Shown here one piece after another: positions 1-8,925 of a stretch of 46,957 nt of DNA; positions within the stretch are counted from its first letter, which is position 1, and every line of letters begins with the position of its first letter. Source of the DNA: Kiritimatiellia bacterium (GTDB taxonomy: Bacteria; Verrucomicrobiota; Kiritimatiellia; UBA8416; JADHWI01); assembly GCA_030744755.1 (NCBI GenBank), contig JASLPY010000039.1:1-46957 (forward strand). The letters are read 5' to 3'. Both the position numbers and the translations under genes were made by a program. The notes beneath the pieces were generated by a model. The model saw only the letters and a program-made list of their open reading frames with translations. It was not told the origin of the DNA and ran no database searches.

Positions 1-104
1 GGCAAACGCGCGATGAATTCAATGATCGTTTTGTGGCCGTTGTGCAGATTGCTGCAAATGTACAGTGCCAGCAAAACGAGCGTTGAATTCATTGCGCTCT
101 CCAT
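1..104 (-). CDS. Partial hypothetical protein, N-terminal end only
   Basis: An open frame reads leftward from an ATG at 104 and runs off the window edge after about 34 codons with no stop. A purine-rich AGGAGG lies about 11 bases upstream of the ATG, which supports a real start; a second in-frame ATG lies four codons later. The peptide has a short hydrophobic stretch (LVLLALYIC) near the N-terminus, so it could be a membrane or exported protein. I do not recognise the family. It is divergent from the cobamide operon, with about 290 bases before riboswitch 1. Confidence 0.4.
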   Translation of the reverse strand, partial: MESAMNSTLVLLALYICSNLHNGHKTIIEFIARL

Positions 105-129
105 AAGCTGAGTCTCCTCCTGTCTTCTA

Positions 130-394
130 ACCACCGTGTCCTCGGGAGCTCCAGCGCGGGAGCGCGGGTGGTTACGTTCTCTAGTTCTAATCCTCAACTC
201 GCATGCTGCTAGTTCAATTGCCGGCCACTTTCGGCCATCACCACCCGCAATTATGTTGAGTAACTCCGTGGCGTCACGCCTGACCCACTGGAACGTGCAG
301 AATCTATTCCACATAATCCCCAACTCCACATAAAAGCGGTAAAGGCTCGTCAGAATCGGTCTTGACCCTGTAACACGCAGATTGATAGTCTCCT
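130..394. other. Intergenic region without recognisable gene
   Basis: This stretch lies between the leftward partial gene and the first cobalamin riboswitch. A 65-codon open frame is present but has no ribosome binding site and a composition unlike the neighbouring genes. It probably holds the promoter of the cobamide operon; I cannot pick out a confident -35/-10 pair. Confidence 0.4.
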
Positions 395-560
395 TGCGTC
401 ATTGGCTACTGTAGCCTCTGACAGGGAAGCTGGTGAGAATCCAGCACGGCCCCGCCACTGTAACTGGGGACGAACGCCGCGAGTATAGCCACTGGTAGAT
501 CCGGGAAGGCTGCGGCTAGTAGGCTGATCCAGAAGTCAGGAAACCTGAACATGCCGCGAG
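395..560 (+). promoter_or_regulatory. Cobalamin riboswitch 1
   Basis: The leader carries the hallmarks of the cobalamin (AdoCbl) riboswitch: the conserved core GCCACTGTAACTGGGG near 454-469 preceded by GGGAAGCTGGTGAGAATCC, and the B12 box AGTCAGGAAACCTG at 534-547. It is followed at once by a terminator and then cbiA, so cobamide sufficiency is expected to switch off the biosynthetic operon by premature termination. The 5' boundary is approximate. Confidence 0.93.
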
Positions 561-600
561 GTATGCCTTCGAGGGAGAGGTACTGGATGAAGATGTCTTC

Positions 601-633
601 ACCCAGCCTTCTATTGAGGGCTGGGTCTTTTTT
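601..633 (+). terminator. Rho-independent terminator, expression platform of riboswitch 1
   Basis: Perfect 8-bp arms ACCCAGCC (601-608) and GGCTGGGT (619-626) are followed by CTTTTTT. It lies 40-70 bases after the B12 box and 50 bases before the cbiA start, as expected of a transcriptional off-switch. Confidence 0.88.
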
Positions 634-683
634 ATGCCCAGTCGGGTAATCGGGAACGTGCGCCGGCCTCCGGGAGCTCGAGC

Positions 684-2066
684 GTGAATCGTGCACGAAT
701 AGTAATCGCCGGTGTTTCAAGCGGAACAGGCAAGACATCCGTATCAACGGGTCTCTCCTGTGCGTTTGCACAGAAAGGGCTGAAAGTCCAAGCCTACAAG
801 GTGGGACCCGACTATCTCGACCCCCAGCTTCTCACCCAGGCATCCGGCAGAACCTGCTTCAACCTGGACTCCTGGATGACGGACAAGGCCTACATCCGTT
901 CACTATATGAGGAAGCTTCTCAGAATGCCGACATTTCCATCATTGAGGGCGTCATGGGCCTTTTCGACGGCGCCGACGCAACGAGCATTTCGGGCAGCAC
1001 GGCGGAGATTGCACAGCTGCTCTCCGCACCGGTGATCCTGGTGGTTAATGCCCACGGCATGGGTGGCAGCTTCGCAGCTATCGTCAAGGGATACGCCGAG
1101 TTTCACCCGGACGTGAGAATTGCCGGGGTAATCGCAAACCAGTGCGGATCTCCGCGACACGTCACAATCCTCACGGAAGCGCTTGCTGCGGCCGGACTAC
1201 CCCCGTTGGTGGGCGCCATTCCAAGGGATGCATTGCCCCGCATTCCCGACAGACACCTGGGCCTCGTGACACCGGAACAGGACGGATTCCCAAGCGACAT
1301 CTTCGTTGGACTGGCTGATGCAATAACGGAGCACGTGGATCTGGATGCCATTATGGATGTGGCCAAATCGGCCAGCGCCCTTCCGTCAGATCGCCGGGCG
1401 CCGCTGCGCCGCAACAGTGATCCCGTTGTCAGAATCGGAATCGCGCAAGACAAGGCTTTCAGTTTCTACTATCCCGACAATCTCCTGCTCTTGGAGCAAA
1501 ACGCTGCGGCACTTGTGCCCTTTTCGCCATTGGTTGCCAGTGAGCTACCGCCTGATCTCGATGCGCTCTACATCGGCGGGGGCTATCCGGAACTGTATGC
1601 AGAGCAACTCTCAGCGAACGAAACTATGCTGCGTGCCGTCCACGACTTTGCAGACTCAGGTGGAGCTATCTATGCCGAATGCGGCGGCCTGATGTATCTC
1701 AGTGAATCGCTCACCACAAAAGGGAACGACTCCTTCGCTATGGCCGGCGTTCTGCCGGTTACAACCGTCATGCTGACAAAGCTCCGCAGACTGGGTTATG
1801 CGGAGGTCAGGCTGTTACATGACTCAATTCTGGGGCCCAAAGAAACCGTTCTGCGGGGCCATGAATTTCATTACTCAGACTTGCATACGTCCGCGGGGAT
1901 GAACGATGTGTGGCAGATGCCCTACAGCGCCCGCAACCGATCCGGACGGGAAACCGACCAGGGATTCCTGAAGGGCAACATCTTGGCGAGCTATGTTCAC
2001 CTGCACTTCGGGAGCAACCCGGATGCAGTTTCTTTCTTCATACAACACATACACAGAGGTTCGTAA
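684..2066 (+). CDS. cbiA: Cobyrinate a,c-diamide synthase (CbiA)
   Basis: The 460-residue protein amidates the a and c side chains of cob(II)yrinate using ATP and glutamine, in the cytoplasm. It begins with an MRP/dethiobiotin-synthetase-type P-loop (GVSSGTGKTS, residues 10-19) and ends with a class I glutamine amidotransferase-like domain whose nucleophilic cysteine is C333 (YAECGGLMYL); a C-terminal histidine lies in SYVHLHFGS. Length is normal for the family. Translation starts at a GTG with GGAG about 8 bases upstream. It is the first gene after riboswitch 1, and its TAA overlaps the next ATG by one base, indicating translational coupling. Confidence 0.95.
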   Translation: MNRARIVIAGVSSGTGKTSVSTGLSCAFAQKGLKVQAYKVGPDYLDPQLLTQASGRTCFNLDSWMTDKAYIRSLYEEASQNADISIIEGVMGLFDGADATSISGSTAEIAQLLSAPVILVVNAHGMGGSFAAIVKGYAEFHPDVRIAGVIANQCGSPRHVTILTEALAAAGLPPLVGAIPRDALPRIPDRHLGLVTPEQDGFPSDIFVGLADAITEHVDLDAIMDVAKSASALPSDRRAPLRRNSDPVVRIGIAQDKAFSFYYPDNLLLLEQNAAALVPFSPLVASELPPDLDALYIGGGYPELYAEQLSANETMLRAVHDFADSGGAIYAECGGLMYLSESLTTKGNDSFAMAGVLPVTTVMLTKLRRLGYAEVRLLHDSILGPKETVLRGHEFHYSDLHTSAGMNDVWQMPYSARNRSGRETDQGFLKGNILASYVHLHFGSNPDAVSFFIQHIHRGS

Positions 2067-3064
2067 TGACTAATGACAAAGACAAGATTGGAGTGCTGCT
2101 GGTAAGCCACGGCAGTCCTCGCAAGGAAGCCAACGCAGGTTTCGCCAGCATGGTCGAGAATATATCATCCAGGACCAGCGGCCTGATCATCAAGCCCACC
2201 TTCTTCTCCCTCGTTCGACCGTCCATAGAGGACCGCGTGGCGGAATTCGCGGCGGAAGGAGTTAGCCGAATCTATCTGCTCCCCTATTTTCTGTACAACG
2301 GCAAGCATATAACCGTCGACATTCCCGAGGTGCTCGAAACATGCCGGAATGACCACCCGGAGATTAGCATTGAGATGCTGCCCACCCTGCAAAACGAACC
2401 CATGATGGAAGAGATCATGCTGGACCGCCTGCAGGCCTGCATCGAAAGTAAGTCAGAGCTTCCGGTGACACCCGACGGTATCACAGCGAAGAGCAAACAG
2501 ATTATTGACACGAGGCTGGGTCCGGCAGACAGCGCCCTTTTTGAGCGGTCCGTGATCAGAAGGGTCATTCATTCCACAGCCGATTTTTCTTTCAACACGA
2601 GCCTTCGTATTCATCCCGACGCAGAGAGAGTCAGTCGCGAGGTGTTCTCGGCCGGTCACGACATCGTGTGCGATGTCAAGATGGTTCGGGCAGGTATAAC
2701 AAAGGCGATCAATTGCACGGTCCATTGCGCCATCAGCGACGAGGACGTGGCCGCCGAGGCAAAGCGGCAGGGCTGCACACGCTCGGCGGCAGCCATGGAG
2801 AAGTTGGCCGAGAAATACGACAACGGCATCGTGGCCATAGGGAATGCGCCGACGGCGCTTTGGCAAGTCATGGAGATCGCGGAGCGTGGCGGCCCACGGC
2901 CAGCCCTTGTGGTGGGTGTGCCCGTCGGCTTTGTCGGAGCTTTGGAATCCAAGCAGGCACTCTTCGATAGTGATCTGTGCTACATCACGAATCTCAGCAA
3001 TCGCGGTGGCAGTCCGGTGGCGGCATCAATCGTCAATGCTCTTGCTTCATTCAAAGGAGAATGA
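2066..3064 (+). CDS. cbiX-cbiC: CbiX-CbiC fusion: sirohydrochlorin cobaltochelatase and precorrin-8X methylmutase
   Basis: A 332-residue bifunctional protein. Residues 1 to about 122 are a short CbiX-type chelatase that inserts cobalt into sirohydrochlorin; the metal-site histidines are H15 (LLVSHGSPR) and H81 (YNGKHITVD). Residues about 134-330 are CbiC/CobH, which moves the C11 methyl to C12 to give cobyrinate; the catalytic histidine is H169 in RRVIHSTADF. The start is the ATG at 2066, overlapping the cbiA stop; the frame is open further upstream but only inside cbiA. The fusion joins the first cobalt-specific step and the last ring-modifying step. The next gene follows after one base. Confidence 0.93.
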   Translation: MTNDKDKIGVLLVSHGSPRKEANAGFASMVENISSRTSGLIIKPTFFSLVRPSIEDRVAEFAAEGVSRIYLLPYFLYNGKHITVDIPEVLETCRNDHPEISIEMLPTLQNEPMMEEIMLDRLQACIESKSELPVTPDGITAKSKQIIDTRLGPADSALFERSVIRRVIHSTADFSFNTSLRIHPDAERVSREVFSAGHDIVCDVKMVRAGITKAINCTVHCAISDEDVAAEAKRQGCTRSAAAMEKLAEKYDNGIVAIGNAPTALWQVMEIAERGGPRPALVVGVPVGFVGALESKQALFDSDLCYITNLSNRGGSPVAASIVNALASFKGE

Positions 3065-3065
3065 A

Positions 3066-3803
3066 ATGAGAAGATCTTCGATACGCTTAGCCCTGTTGCT
3101 GGGAACCGCAATGCTCATACTGCTGCCTTCCGGCGCCTATGCCATGCATATCTCTGAAGGCATACTGCCTCCTGGATGGGCCGCGCTGTGGTACCTGGTG
3201 GCGGCTCCGTTCCTGTGGTGGGGAATACGCGACGTAAAGAAGAAGTCTGCGGCACAGCCGAAGTTCAAGATCCTGGTGGCCATGGTGGGGGCCGCGGTAT
3301 TCATCATCTCCTGTATGCCTATTCCCGTGCCGACGGCAGGCACCTGTTCGCACCCCTGCGGGACCGGACTTGGAGCAATTATCATTGGGCCCGGGCCAAC
3401 GATCGTGGTCGCCAGCATTGCCCTGCTCCTGCAGGCGCTCTTCCTGGCTCATGGCGGTATCACAACGCTTGGTGCCGATATCGTTTCGATGGGAGTCGGC
3501 GGTGCGCTATCGGGCTACTTCATGTTCGTGATGCTTCGCCGTCTTAAGCTGAACTACTTTGTCTGTGCCTTTGCCTCCGGCCTGATATCCGATTGGGTGA
3601 CCTACGCCATCACCTCTACCGCACTTGCCACGGCGCTCCATGGCGACGGGGATTTTCTGAAGATGTTTCTGGCCATTGTGATCGCTTTCATCCCCACGCA
3701 GCTACCGCTCGGAGTTCTGGAAGGCTTCCTCAGCGCCGGTGCGTACAGATTTGTGAGGGCCAGGCGCCCTGAACTGCTCCAACTTGAGGAGGTGCCGGCA
3801 TAA
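3066..3803 (+). CDS. cbiM: Cobalt ECF transporter substrate-binding membrane protein CbiM
   Basis: The 245-residue membrane protein is the S-component of a cobalt energy-coupling-factor importer. An N-terminal signal-like segment (about residues 1-26, ending SGAYA) precedes MHISEG; in this family cleavage exposes a Met-His N-terminus that binds the metal. The rest has about six or seven hydrophobic segments, a conserved cysteine/histidine patch (TAGTCSHPCGTGLG) and the PTQLPLGVLEG motif. The start is the ATG at 3066 after AAAGGAG; the longer upstream frame lies inside cbiC. It is followed by the cbiN-like, cbiQ and cbiO genes with ATG/stop overlaps, which together form one transporter. Confidence 0.94.
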   Translation: MRRSSIRLALLLGTAMLILLPSGAYAMHISEGILPPGWAALWYLVAAPFLWWGIRDVKKKSAAQPKFKILVAMVGAAVFIISCMPIPVPTAGTCSHPCGTGLGAIIIGPGPTIVVASIALLLQALFLAHGGITTLGADIVSMGVGGALSGYFMFVMLRRLKLNYFVCAFASGLISDWVTYAITSTALATALHGDGDFLKMFLAIVIAFIPTQLPLGVLEGFLSAGAYRFVRARRPELLQLEEVPA

Positions 3804-4099
3804 TGAAGAAGCACGCTTTACCCCTTTCATGCATCGTCACTGCAATCGTACTCGCAATCAGCATCCCTCTACATGCCGATGACGCAGAGGAGCCCGAGGG
3901 TAAATGGTCGGGAGTTGACGAAACGGTCGTTGAGAAGTTTGCCGAAGAAGCCGGCAGACCCCCCAGAGATCCCTATATCAATGTTGGTGAAGGCGACATG
4001 CTGCTCTTCTGTTTCCTCGTAGCAGGCGTGATAGGCGGTTTCATCGGGGGTTACTACTTCAGAGTTCTCTTCAAGGAAGATAAAGAACCTGCAAAATGA
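3803..4099 (+). CDS. cbiN: Small membrane component of cobalt ECF transporter (CbiN-like)
   Basis: A 98-residue protein with a signal peptide (about residues 1-25, ending PLHADD), a charged extracytoplasmic stretch and one transmembrane helix near residues 68-88 (LLFCFLVAGVIGGFIGGYYF) ending in acidic and basic residues. Position and layout between cbiM and cbiQ match CbiN, the accessory subunit needed for CbiM activity, but classical CbiN has two transmembrane segments in a slightly different arrangement and I see little direct sequence similarity. It overlaps cbiM by one base and cbiQ by four. The assignment to the transporter is firm from context; the name is provisional. Confidence 0.75.
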   Translation: MKKHALPLSCIVTAIVLAISIPLHADDAEEPEGKWSGVDETVVEKFAEEAGRPPRDPYINVGEGDMLLFCFLVAGVIGGFIGGYYFRVLFKEDKEPAK

Positions 4100-4884
4100 A
4101 ACACACCTTCACACTGTTCTCGGATTACTTCGCGCTCCGCGATAACTGGCTAACGCGTTTTGATCCAAGGTTGAAAGTTCTTGTCACACTTGCGCTGATC
4201 CTGTCGGTCGTCTTCTCTTCACAGGCTCTGATGCCGCTTCTTGTCCTTACTCTTTGCCTTGGCACCATGTTGATCATCAGGGTGCCGATCCGCATCCTGC
4301 TGTTACGGTTTGCTCCCGTGGCGGGTGTCTTGATTGTCCTCGTCGGCCTTCGCAGCTTCCTGGTCGGTGTAACCCCCCTCTGGACGTTCAGCGTCTTAGG
4401 GCACGATCTTACACTTACAAGCGAGGGCGTTAGGGAAGGCGCATTGATAGGAAGCCGCGTTGCCGGAGCCATCTCGGCCGTCATGCTCTCTAGTTTCATC
4501 ACGCCTGCGCCTCAACTCTATGCAACGCTCCTGTGGTTGCGTGCCCCGAAGGTATGGGTGGAGATAGCGGCCATGGTCTATCGCTACGTCTTCGTGATAC
4601 TTGAACGTGCAAGATGCACGATTCTCTCGCAGCGTGCGAGACTCGGTTATGTGGGGACGGCGCGTTCGCTTCACTCTGTCGGCATCCTCGCCGGAACCGT
4701 CTTCATGCGGGCTTTCGAACAAGCCGAATCCACGCATCGAGCCATGCTGGCCCGCGGCTACACGGGGACAATGCCAACCGGAAAATTGCTTCCTATCGGC
4801 ATGCGACGCCTGGCGGCGTTGGCCTCGATCTTTGGACTTATTGCGGCGCTGTACTTCATACTCGAAAGGTGCGCAGCCCCATGA
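4096..4884 (+). CDS. cbiQ: Cobalt ECF transporter T component CbiQ
   Basis: The 262-residue integral membrane protein couples the CbiO ATPase to CbiM. It has an N-terminal segment typical of the family (LTRFDPRLKVLVTLALILS), four or five hydrophobic helices, and the cytoplasmic Ala-Arg-Gly coupling motif in AMLARGYTG (about residues 217-225). Length is typical. Its ATG overlaps the upstream stop (ATGA) and its own stop overlaps the cbiO start, so the transporter subunits are translated as a coupled set. Confidence 0.94.
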   Translation: MKHTFTLFSDYFALRDNWLTRFDPRLKVLVTLALILSVVFSSQALMPLLVLTLCLGTMLIIRVPIRILLLRFAPVAGVLIVLVGLRSFLVGVTPLWTFSVLGHDLTLTSEGVREGALIGSRVAGAISAVMLSSFITPAPQLYATLLWLRAPKVWVEIAAMVYRYVFVILERARCTILSQRARLGYVGTARSLHSVGILAGTVFMRAFEQAESTHRAMLARGYTGTMPTGKLLPIGMRRLAALASIFGLIAALYFILERCAAP

Positions 4885-5762
4885 GCAAAGAAAATGCAAT
4901 CATTCGTACGGAATCTGTCTCTTTCAGCTACCAGGAAGGTACGTTGGTGCTGTTTGATGCATCCGTATACGCCGGGCCTGGCGAATTTGTTGCCATGCTG
5001 GCATCCAACGGTTCCGGCAAGACCACGCTTCTTGAAATACTGGCCGGACTTCTCAAGCCGCAAAAAGGCGAGGTGTTTGTCCTTAACAGGAATGTCAACT
5101 CCTACACGACTTCCGAATTGTACCAGGAGGTCGGAATCGTTCTGCAAAACCCAAACGATCAGCTCTTCGCGCCGACGGTCCATGATGACGTGGCCTATGG
5201 CCCTCGTAACCTTGGGCTCTCTGAGCAGGAGGTCGCTGAGCGTGTTGAGGAGGCCCTGCAATGGGTTGGCGCAGAACACCTCTCCCAGCGTGCCATCCAC
5301 CAACTCAGCTTCGGAGAACGGAAGAGAGTGTGCGTGGCTGGAGTCCTCGCCATGAGACCCGGTATCCTGATTCTCGATGAGCCGACCGCCGGTCTTGATC
5401 CGGCCGGCGAATCGCTCATGATGCGACTCCTCAACAGGCTCAATCAAGAAAACGATATGACAATGATCATGGCGACGCATTCTGTCGATCTGCTGCCCCT
5501 GTTCGCAGACCGACTGTATGTATTGAAGAACGGGAAGGTCGTTGGGCACGGAACGCCGGACCACATTTTCGCTGACCATAAGCTTGTGACGGACGCTTCA
5601 CTTCGCCTGCCGTATATCTCAACGCTCGTCCACGAACTCAAGAACCTCGACGGGGCACCGATAAGGGGTCTTCCGTTGACGCTGATCGAAGCCCGCCGAA
5701 GAATAATGGATGTAATTCCTGCTGATGTTGTGATTGAGAGACTGAAGAATGAAAGCTCTTAA
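4881..5762 (+). CDS. cbiO: Cobalt ECF transporter ATP-binding protein CbiO
   Basis: The 293-residue ABC ATPase powers cobalt uptake. Walker A is LASNGSGKTTL (about residues 40-50), with SN where most relatives have PN. The Q-loop is VLQNPNDQLFAPTV, the signature LSFGERKR, Walker B ILILDEPTAGLDP, and the switch histidine lies in MATHSVD. A C-terminal extension of about 60 residues continues after the nucleotide-binding core. The ATG at 4881 overlaps cbiQ; upstream in-frame codons lie inside cbiQ. The last 14 bases overlap cbiD. Confidence 0.94.
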   Translation: MSKENAIIRTESVSFSYQEGTLVLFDASVYAGPGEFVAMLASNGSGKTTLLEILAGLLKPQKGEVFVLNRNVNSYTTSELYQEVGIVLQNPNDQLFAPTVHDDVAYGPRNLGLSEQEVAERVEEALQWVGAEHLSQRAIHQLSFGERKRVCVAGVLAMRPGILILDEPTAGLDPAGESLMMRLLNRLNQENDMTMIMATHSVDLLPLFADRLYVLKNGKVVGHGTPDHIFADHKLVTDASLRLPYISTLVHELKNLDGAPIRGLPLTLIEARRRIMDVIPADVVIERLKNESS

Positions 5763-6819
5763 GGGAGGCTTTACAACTGGAAGCTGCGCCGCTGCCGCCG
5801 CAAAGGCTGCGGTCATGCTGTTGTCGGGCGATGATCACGGCGATTCGGTTGAGATCACGCTCCCGGACAACACGAGGGTGTGCTTCGGTATTCACGAAAG
5901 CCTGCTCGAACCGGACGCAGCATCTGTTGTCATCATCAAGGACGCCGGAGACGACCCCGACGTAACAGACGGTGCCCACGTGACGGTCACGGCCGCCTGG
6001 AATGATACGGATGAGATTGCGATCTTTGCGGGAGATGGAGTTGGTACGGTGACCTTGCCTGGTCTCCAGGTACCCCCGGGCGAACCGGCAATCAACCCGG
6101 TACCACGCGCGATGTTACAGTCGGCAGTTCGTGGAGTGACACAGCGTGGCGTGCGAATCACGATCTCAGTGCCCGGAGGCAGGGAGTTGGCCAAAAGGAC
6201 TTTTAATCCGAAACTGGGAATCGTTGACGGCGTTTCTATCCTGGGAACCACCGGTCGCGTCAAGCCGTACTCCTGCGAGGCCATCAGGGAATCCCTGAAG
6301 TGTTCACTTGATATAGCTGCAGCACTCGGGATCAAATGCCCAGTACTCGTTCCCGGCAACATCGGCTCTAAAGCGGCTGCCCTGCACCTTGCCCTGCAGG
6401 ACAAACAGGTTGTCCAGGTATCGAACGAGTGGGGATTCATGCTGGACGCCATGGCTGAGCAAGACTTTGAACGTGTTCTCGCCCTGGGGCATCCAGGCAA
6501 ACTTGCCAAACTCGCCGAAGGGCATTGGGACACCCATTCATCCCGCTCGCCAAGCGCGGTGCCGTTCACAACGGCGCTCGCGTCGGAAACGCTCAACCGC
6601 AACATTGATACACCTAACACCGTTGATGGTCTCTTTGCCTCGCTTGACGCAAAAGACAGCGCGTCTCTCGCACTGGCCCTGTCCCATCGCATCCGTGTCG
6701 CAGTTGCCAATAGGCTGGAATGGGACCATGGTCGGGTCGCCATAGCGATAACCAATATGAGCGGCCAGGTACTGGGACATGAGGGCGACCTAACTGACTG
6801 GAAGGAGACGGGGACATGA
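5749..6819 (+). CDS. cbiD: Cobalt-precorrin-5B (C1)-methyltransferase CbiD
   Basis: The 356-residue enzyme methylates C1 of cobalt-precorrin-5B with S-adenosylmethionine in the anaerobic, early-cobalt pathway. The family signature is at the N-terminus (LKGGFTTGSCAAAAAKAA), and the central motif INPVPRAM is also diagnostic. Presence of CbiD rather than CobF/CobG marks the pathway as oxygen-independent. The start overlaps the last 14 bases of cbiO and the stop overlaps cbiE by four bases. Confidence 0.95.
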   Translation: MKALKGGFTTGSCAAAAAKAAVMLLSGDDHGDSVEITLPDNTRVCFGIHESLLEPDAASVVIIKDAGDDPDVTDGAHVTVTAAWNDTDEIAIFAGDGVGTVTLPGLQVPPGEPAINPVPRAMLQSAVRGVTQRGVRITISVPGGRELAKRTFNPKLGIVDGVSILGTTGRVKPYSCEAIRESLKCSLDIAAALGIKCPVLVPGNIGSKAAALHLALQDKQVVQVSNEWGFMLDAMAEQDFERVLALGHPGKLAKLAEGHWDTHSSRSPSAVPFTTALASETLNRNIDTPNTVDGLFASLDAKDSASLALALSHRIRVAVANRLEWDHGRVAIAITNMSGQVLGHEGDLTDWKETGT

Positions 6820-7445
6820 TTACGATCGTGGGATGCGGACCGGGTGCGGATGACTACCTGACCATGGCCGCACAATCAGCCATAGACCAGGCCGATGTGC
6901 TCGTCGGTGCCCCGCGCCTGCTCGAGCTCAGGAAGAGCGGTGCTGTAGTGAAGATTGCGGTTACGGCTCATATTGATGACGCTCTTGAGAAGATCGGCAA
7001 ACACCACGCCGGTAACAGGCGTATTGCAGTCCTGGTCACCGGCGATCCCGGAATCTTCAGCCTTGCAAGGCGTGTGATCAAGGCATTTGGACTGGAGAAC
7101 TGCCGCGTTATTCCCGGCATCAGCTCGGTTCAGACGGCTTTTGCGCGAATAGGACTCAATTGGAATGATGCAAGAATCCTGAGCGCCCACCACGAGCTTC
7201 CGGATATAGACGCCCTGGACATTGAATCAACGACCAAGATGGCGGTCCTCTCCGGACGTGACGACGTGCTTCAATGGCTCCAGCAACTCGTGGCTCGCCT
7301 CAATAACCGCGTAACCCTTTTTGCGTGCGAAAACCTGACGTTGGACAATGAGACTATCAGTGAACTTTCGACGGCGGACTTGACCGACCGGTCATTTTCT
7401 TCCCGCTGCGTGTTCCTTGTGATCAGAAAGGATCAGAGCATATGA
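6816..7445 (+). CDS. cbiE: Cobalt-precorrin-7 (C5)-methyltransferase CbiE
   Basis: The 209-residue tetrapyrrole methylase uses S-adenosylmethionine to methylate C5. It has the N-terminal GCGPGADDYLT loop, the GDPGIFS loop near residues 73-79 and IPGISSVQTAF, all typical of CbiE. It is the short stand-alone form: the CbiT half (C15 methylation and decarboxylation), which in many genomes follows or is fused, is absent here and nowhere else in the window. ATGA overlaps join it to cbiD and cbiL. Confidence 0.92.
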   Translation: MITIVGCGPGADDYLTMAAQSAIDQADVLVGAPRLLELRKSGAVVKIAVTAHIDDALEKIGKHHAGNRRIAVLVTGDPGIFSLARRVIKAFGLENCRVIPGISSVQTAFARIGLNWNDARILSAHHELPDIDALDIESTTKMAVLSGRDDVLQWLQQLVARLNNRVTLFACENLTLDNETISELSTADLTDRSFSSRCVFLVIRKDQSI

Positions 7446-8170
7446 GTATCGGAACATTCTACGGCATCGGTGTCGGCCCGGGTGACCCGGAGCTGATCAC
7501 TGTCAAGGGTGCCAGGTTGATTGCCGCCTGCGGCTGCGTCGTGGTACCCAAGTCGCGCATGAAGAAAGAGAGCATCGCACTCAAGATCGCGAAGCAGTAT
7601 ATCTCACCAGGGGCTGAAATAGTTGAGCAGGTATACCCCATGACATCCGACAAGGCACTGCTGCAGGAAAAGTGGAGCCAGGCCGCCGGGGAGGTCCTCA
7701 ACCGACTTCGCAAGCCGCAGGATGTATGCTTCCTGACGCTGGGTGATCCCCTGTTCTATTCGACCCACATCTACCTGTTGCGCTGTCTGAAAGAGCTCGA
7801 TCCGGAACTGAAGACGGTTACCATCCCCGGTATCATGGCCATGGGCGCGGCTTCCGCTATAACGGACTTCCCGCTCGGAGAGGCAAAGAAGCCAGTCACG
7901 GTCGTACCTACGTCGGACGACCTGGTGGCAACCAGGCAAGCGATCAAGAGCGGTGGAAATGTCGTACTGATGAAGGTGGGTGAGAGGCTCCAGCCAATCC
8001 TGGATCTTCTTCAGGAACTTGGAGTAATTGACCGCGCGGTCTTCGTGGCCAAAGCCGGACAGGATGCGGAGGTCGTCGTCACGGACCTGATGGACCTGAA
8101 GGAAAGCGATCCGAAAACCGGATATCTATCCATTATTCTGATCGATGCTGACAAGGAGGAGTGCCAATGA
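7442..8170 (+). CDS. cbiL: Cobalt-precorrin-2 C20-methyltransferase CbiL
   Basis: The 242-residue tetrapyrrole methylase transfers a methyl group from S-adenosylmethionine to C20 of cobalt-precorrin-2, the first ring methylation of the committed pathway. Motifs are GIGVGPGDPELITVKGARL at the N-terminus, LTLGDPLFYST near residues 98-108 and IPGIMAMGAASA. Length is normal. It overlaps cbiE and cbiF by four bases each. Confidence 0.94.
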   Translation: MSIGTFYGIGVGPGDPELITVKGARLIAACGCVVVPKSRMKKESIALKIAKQYISPGAEIVEQVYPMTSDKALLQEKWSQAAGEVLNRLRKPQDVCFLTLGDPLFYSTHIYLLRCLKELDPELKTVTIPGIMAMGAASAITDFPLGEAKKPVTVVPTSDDLVATRQAIKSGGNVVLMKVGERLQPILDLLQELGVIDRAVFVAKAGQDAEVVVTDLMDLKESDPKTGYLSIILIDADKEECQ

Positions 8171-8925
8171 AAGTCATCTTTACAGGGGCAGGTCCCGGCG
8201 ATCCTGAGCTTCTCACCGTGAAGGCCAGACGCTTGCTGGAGTCCTGCGAGTTCTGCATCTATGCCGGATCCCTCGTCGCACCGGAAGTAATTGGGCTCAT
8301 CCCTGAGACTGCGGACAAATACGATTCCGCCAAACTGAATCTGGACGAGATCATGGCTCTAATTGAACAGGCGCGCGATCGCTCAGTTGACGTGATCCGC
8401 CTGCACACCGGCGACCCCTCTATCTATGGGGCGATCGGGGAGCAGATGGCCCGGCTCGATGCGCTCGGGATTGAATTCGAAGTTGTCCCCGGCGTCAGTT
8501 CCTTCCAGGCAGCCGCTGCCGCTCTGCGCACAGAGCTGACTGCACCGAATGGATCGCAAACTATTACTCTCACCAGGATCGCCGGGCGAACCCCCGTCCC
8601 TGACAATCAGGATCTTGCGGCGCTTGCTGAAACCGGCGCCACTCTATGCATATTTCTATCTGTGCAGAAGATCTCGGATGTTGCGGCCAAGCTCATTCCG
8701 CATTACGGAGATGACTGTCCCGCCTGCGTAGTGTATCGAGCTTCCTGGCCGGACCAATTGGTCATCCGCTCCACACTTGCCGGTATCCATGAAGAGGTAC
8801 AGGCGGCGGGTATCAAGAAGACGGCAATGACCCTGGTCGGCGCAGCTTTAGCCAAATGCACGACGGAATCGTTGCTATACGCGGCCTCCTTCTCACACGA
8901 ATACAGGAAAGGCAACACAACATGA
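8167..8925 (+). CDS. cbiF: Cobalt-precorrin-4 C11-methyltransferase CbiF
   Basis: The 252-residue tetrapyrrole methylase methylates C11. The family motifs are TGAGPGDPELLTVKARRLL, the YAGSLV segment specific to CbiF/CobM, HTGDPSIYGAIGEQM and VPGVSSFQAAAAAL. The ATG at 8167 is preferred over the in-frame GTG at 8161 because AAGGAGGA at 8153-8160 abuts that GTG and is correctly spaced for the ATG. It overlaps cbiL and cbiG by four bases. Confidence 0.94.
   Translation: MKVIFTGAGPGDPELLTVKARRLLESCEFCIYAGSLVAPEVIGLIPETADKYDSAKLNLDEIMALIEQARDRSVDVIRLHTGDPSIYGAIGEQMARLDALGIEFEVVPGVSSFQAAAAALRTELTAPNGSQTITLTRIAGRTPVPDNQDLAALAETGATLCIFLSVQKISDVAAKLIPHYGDDCPACVVYRASWPDQLVIRSTLAGIHEEVQAAGIKKTAMTLVGAALAKCTTESLLYAASFSHEYRKGNTT

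Noticed and set aside
4758..5579. 273-codon minus-strand frame opposite cbiO
   Set aside because: Antisense to a clear ABC ATPase, with no family features.
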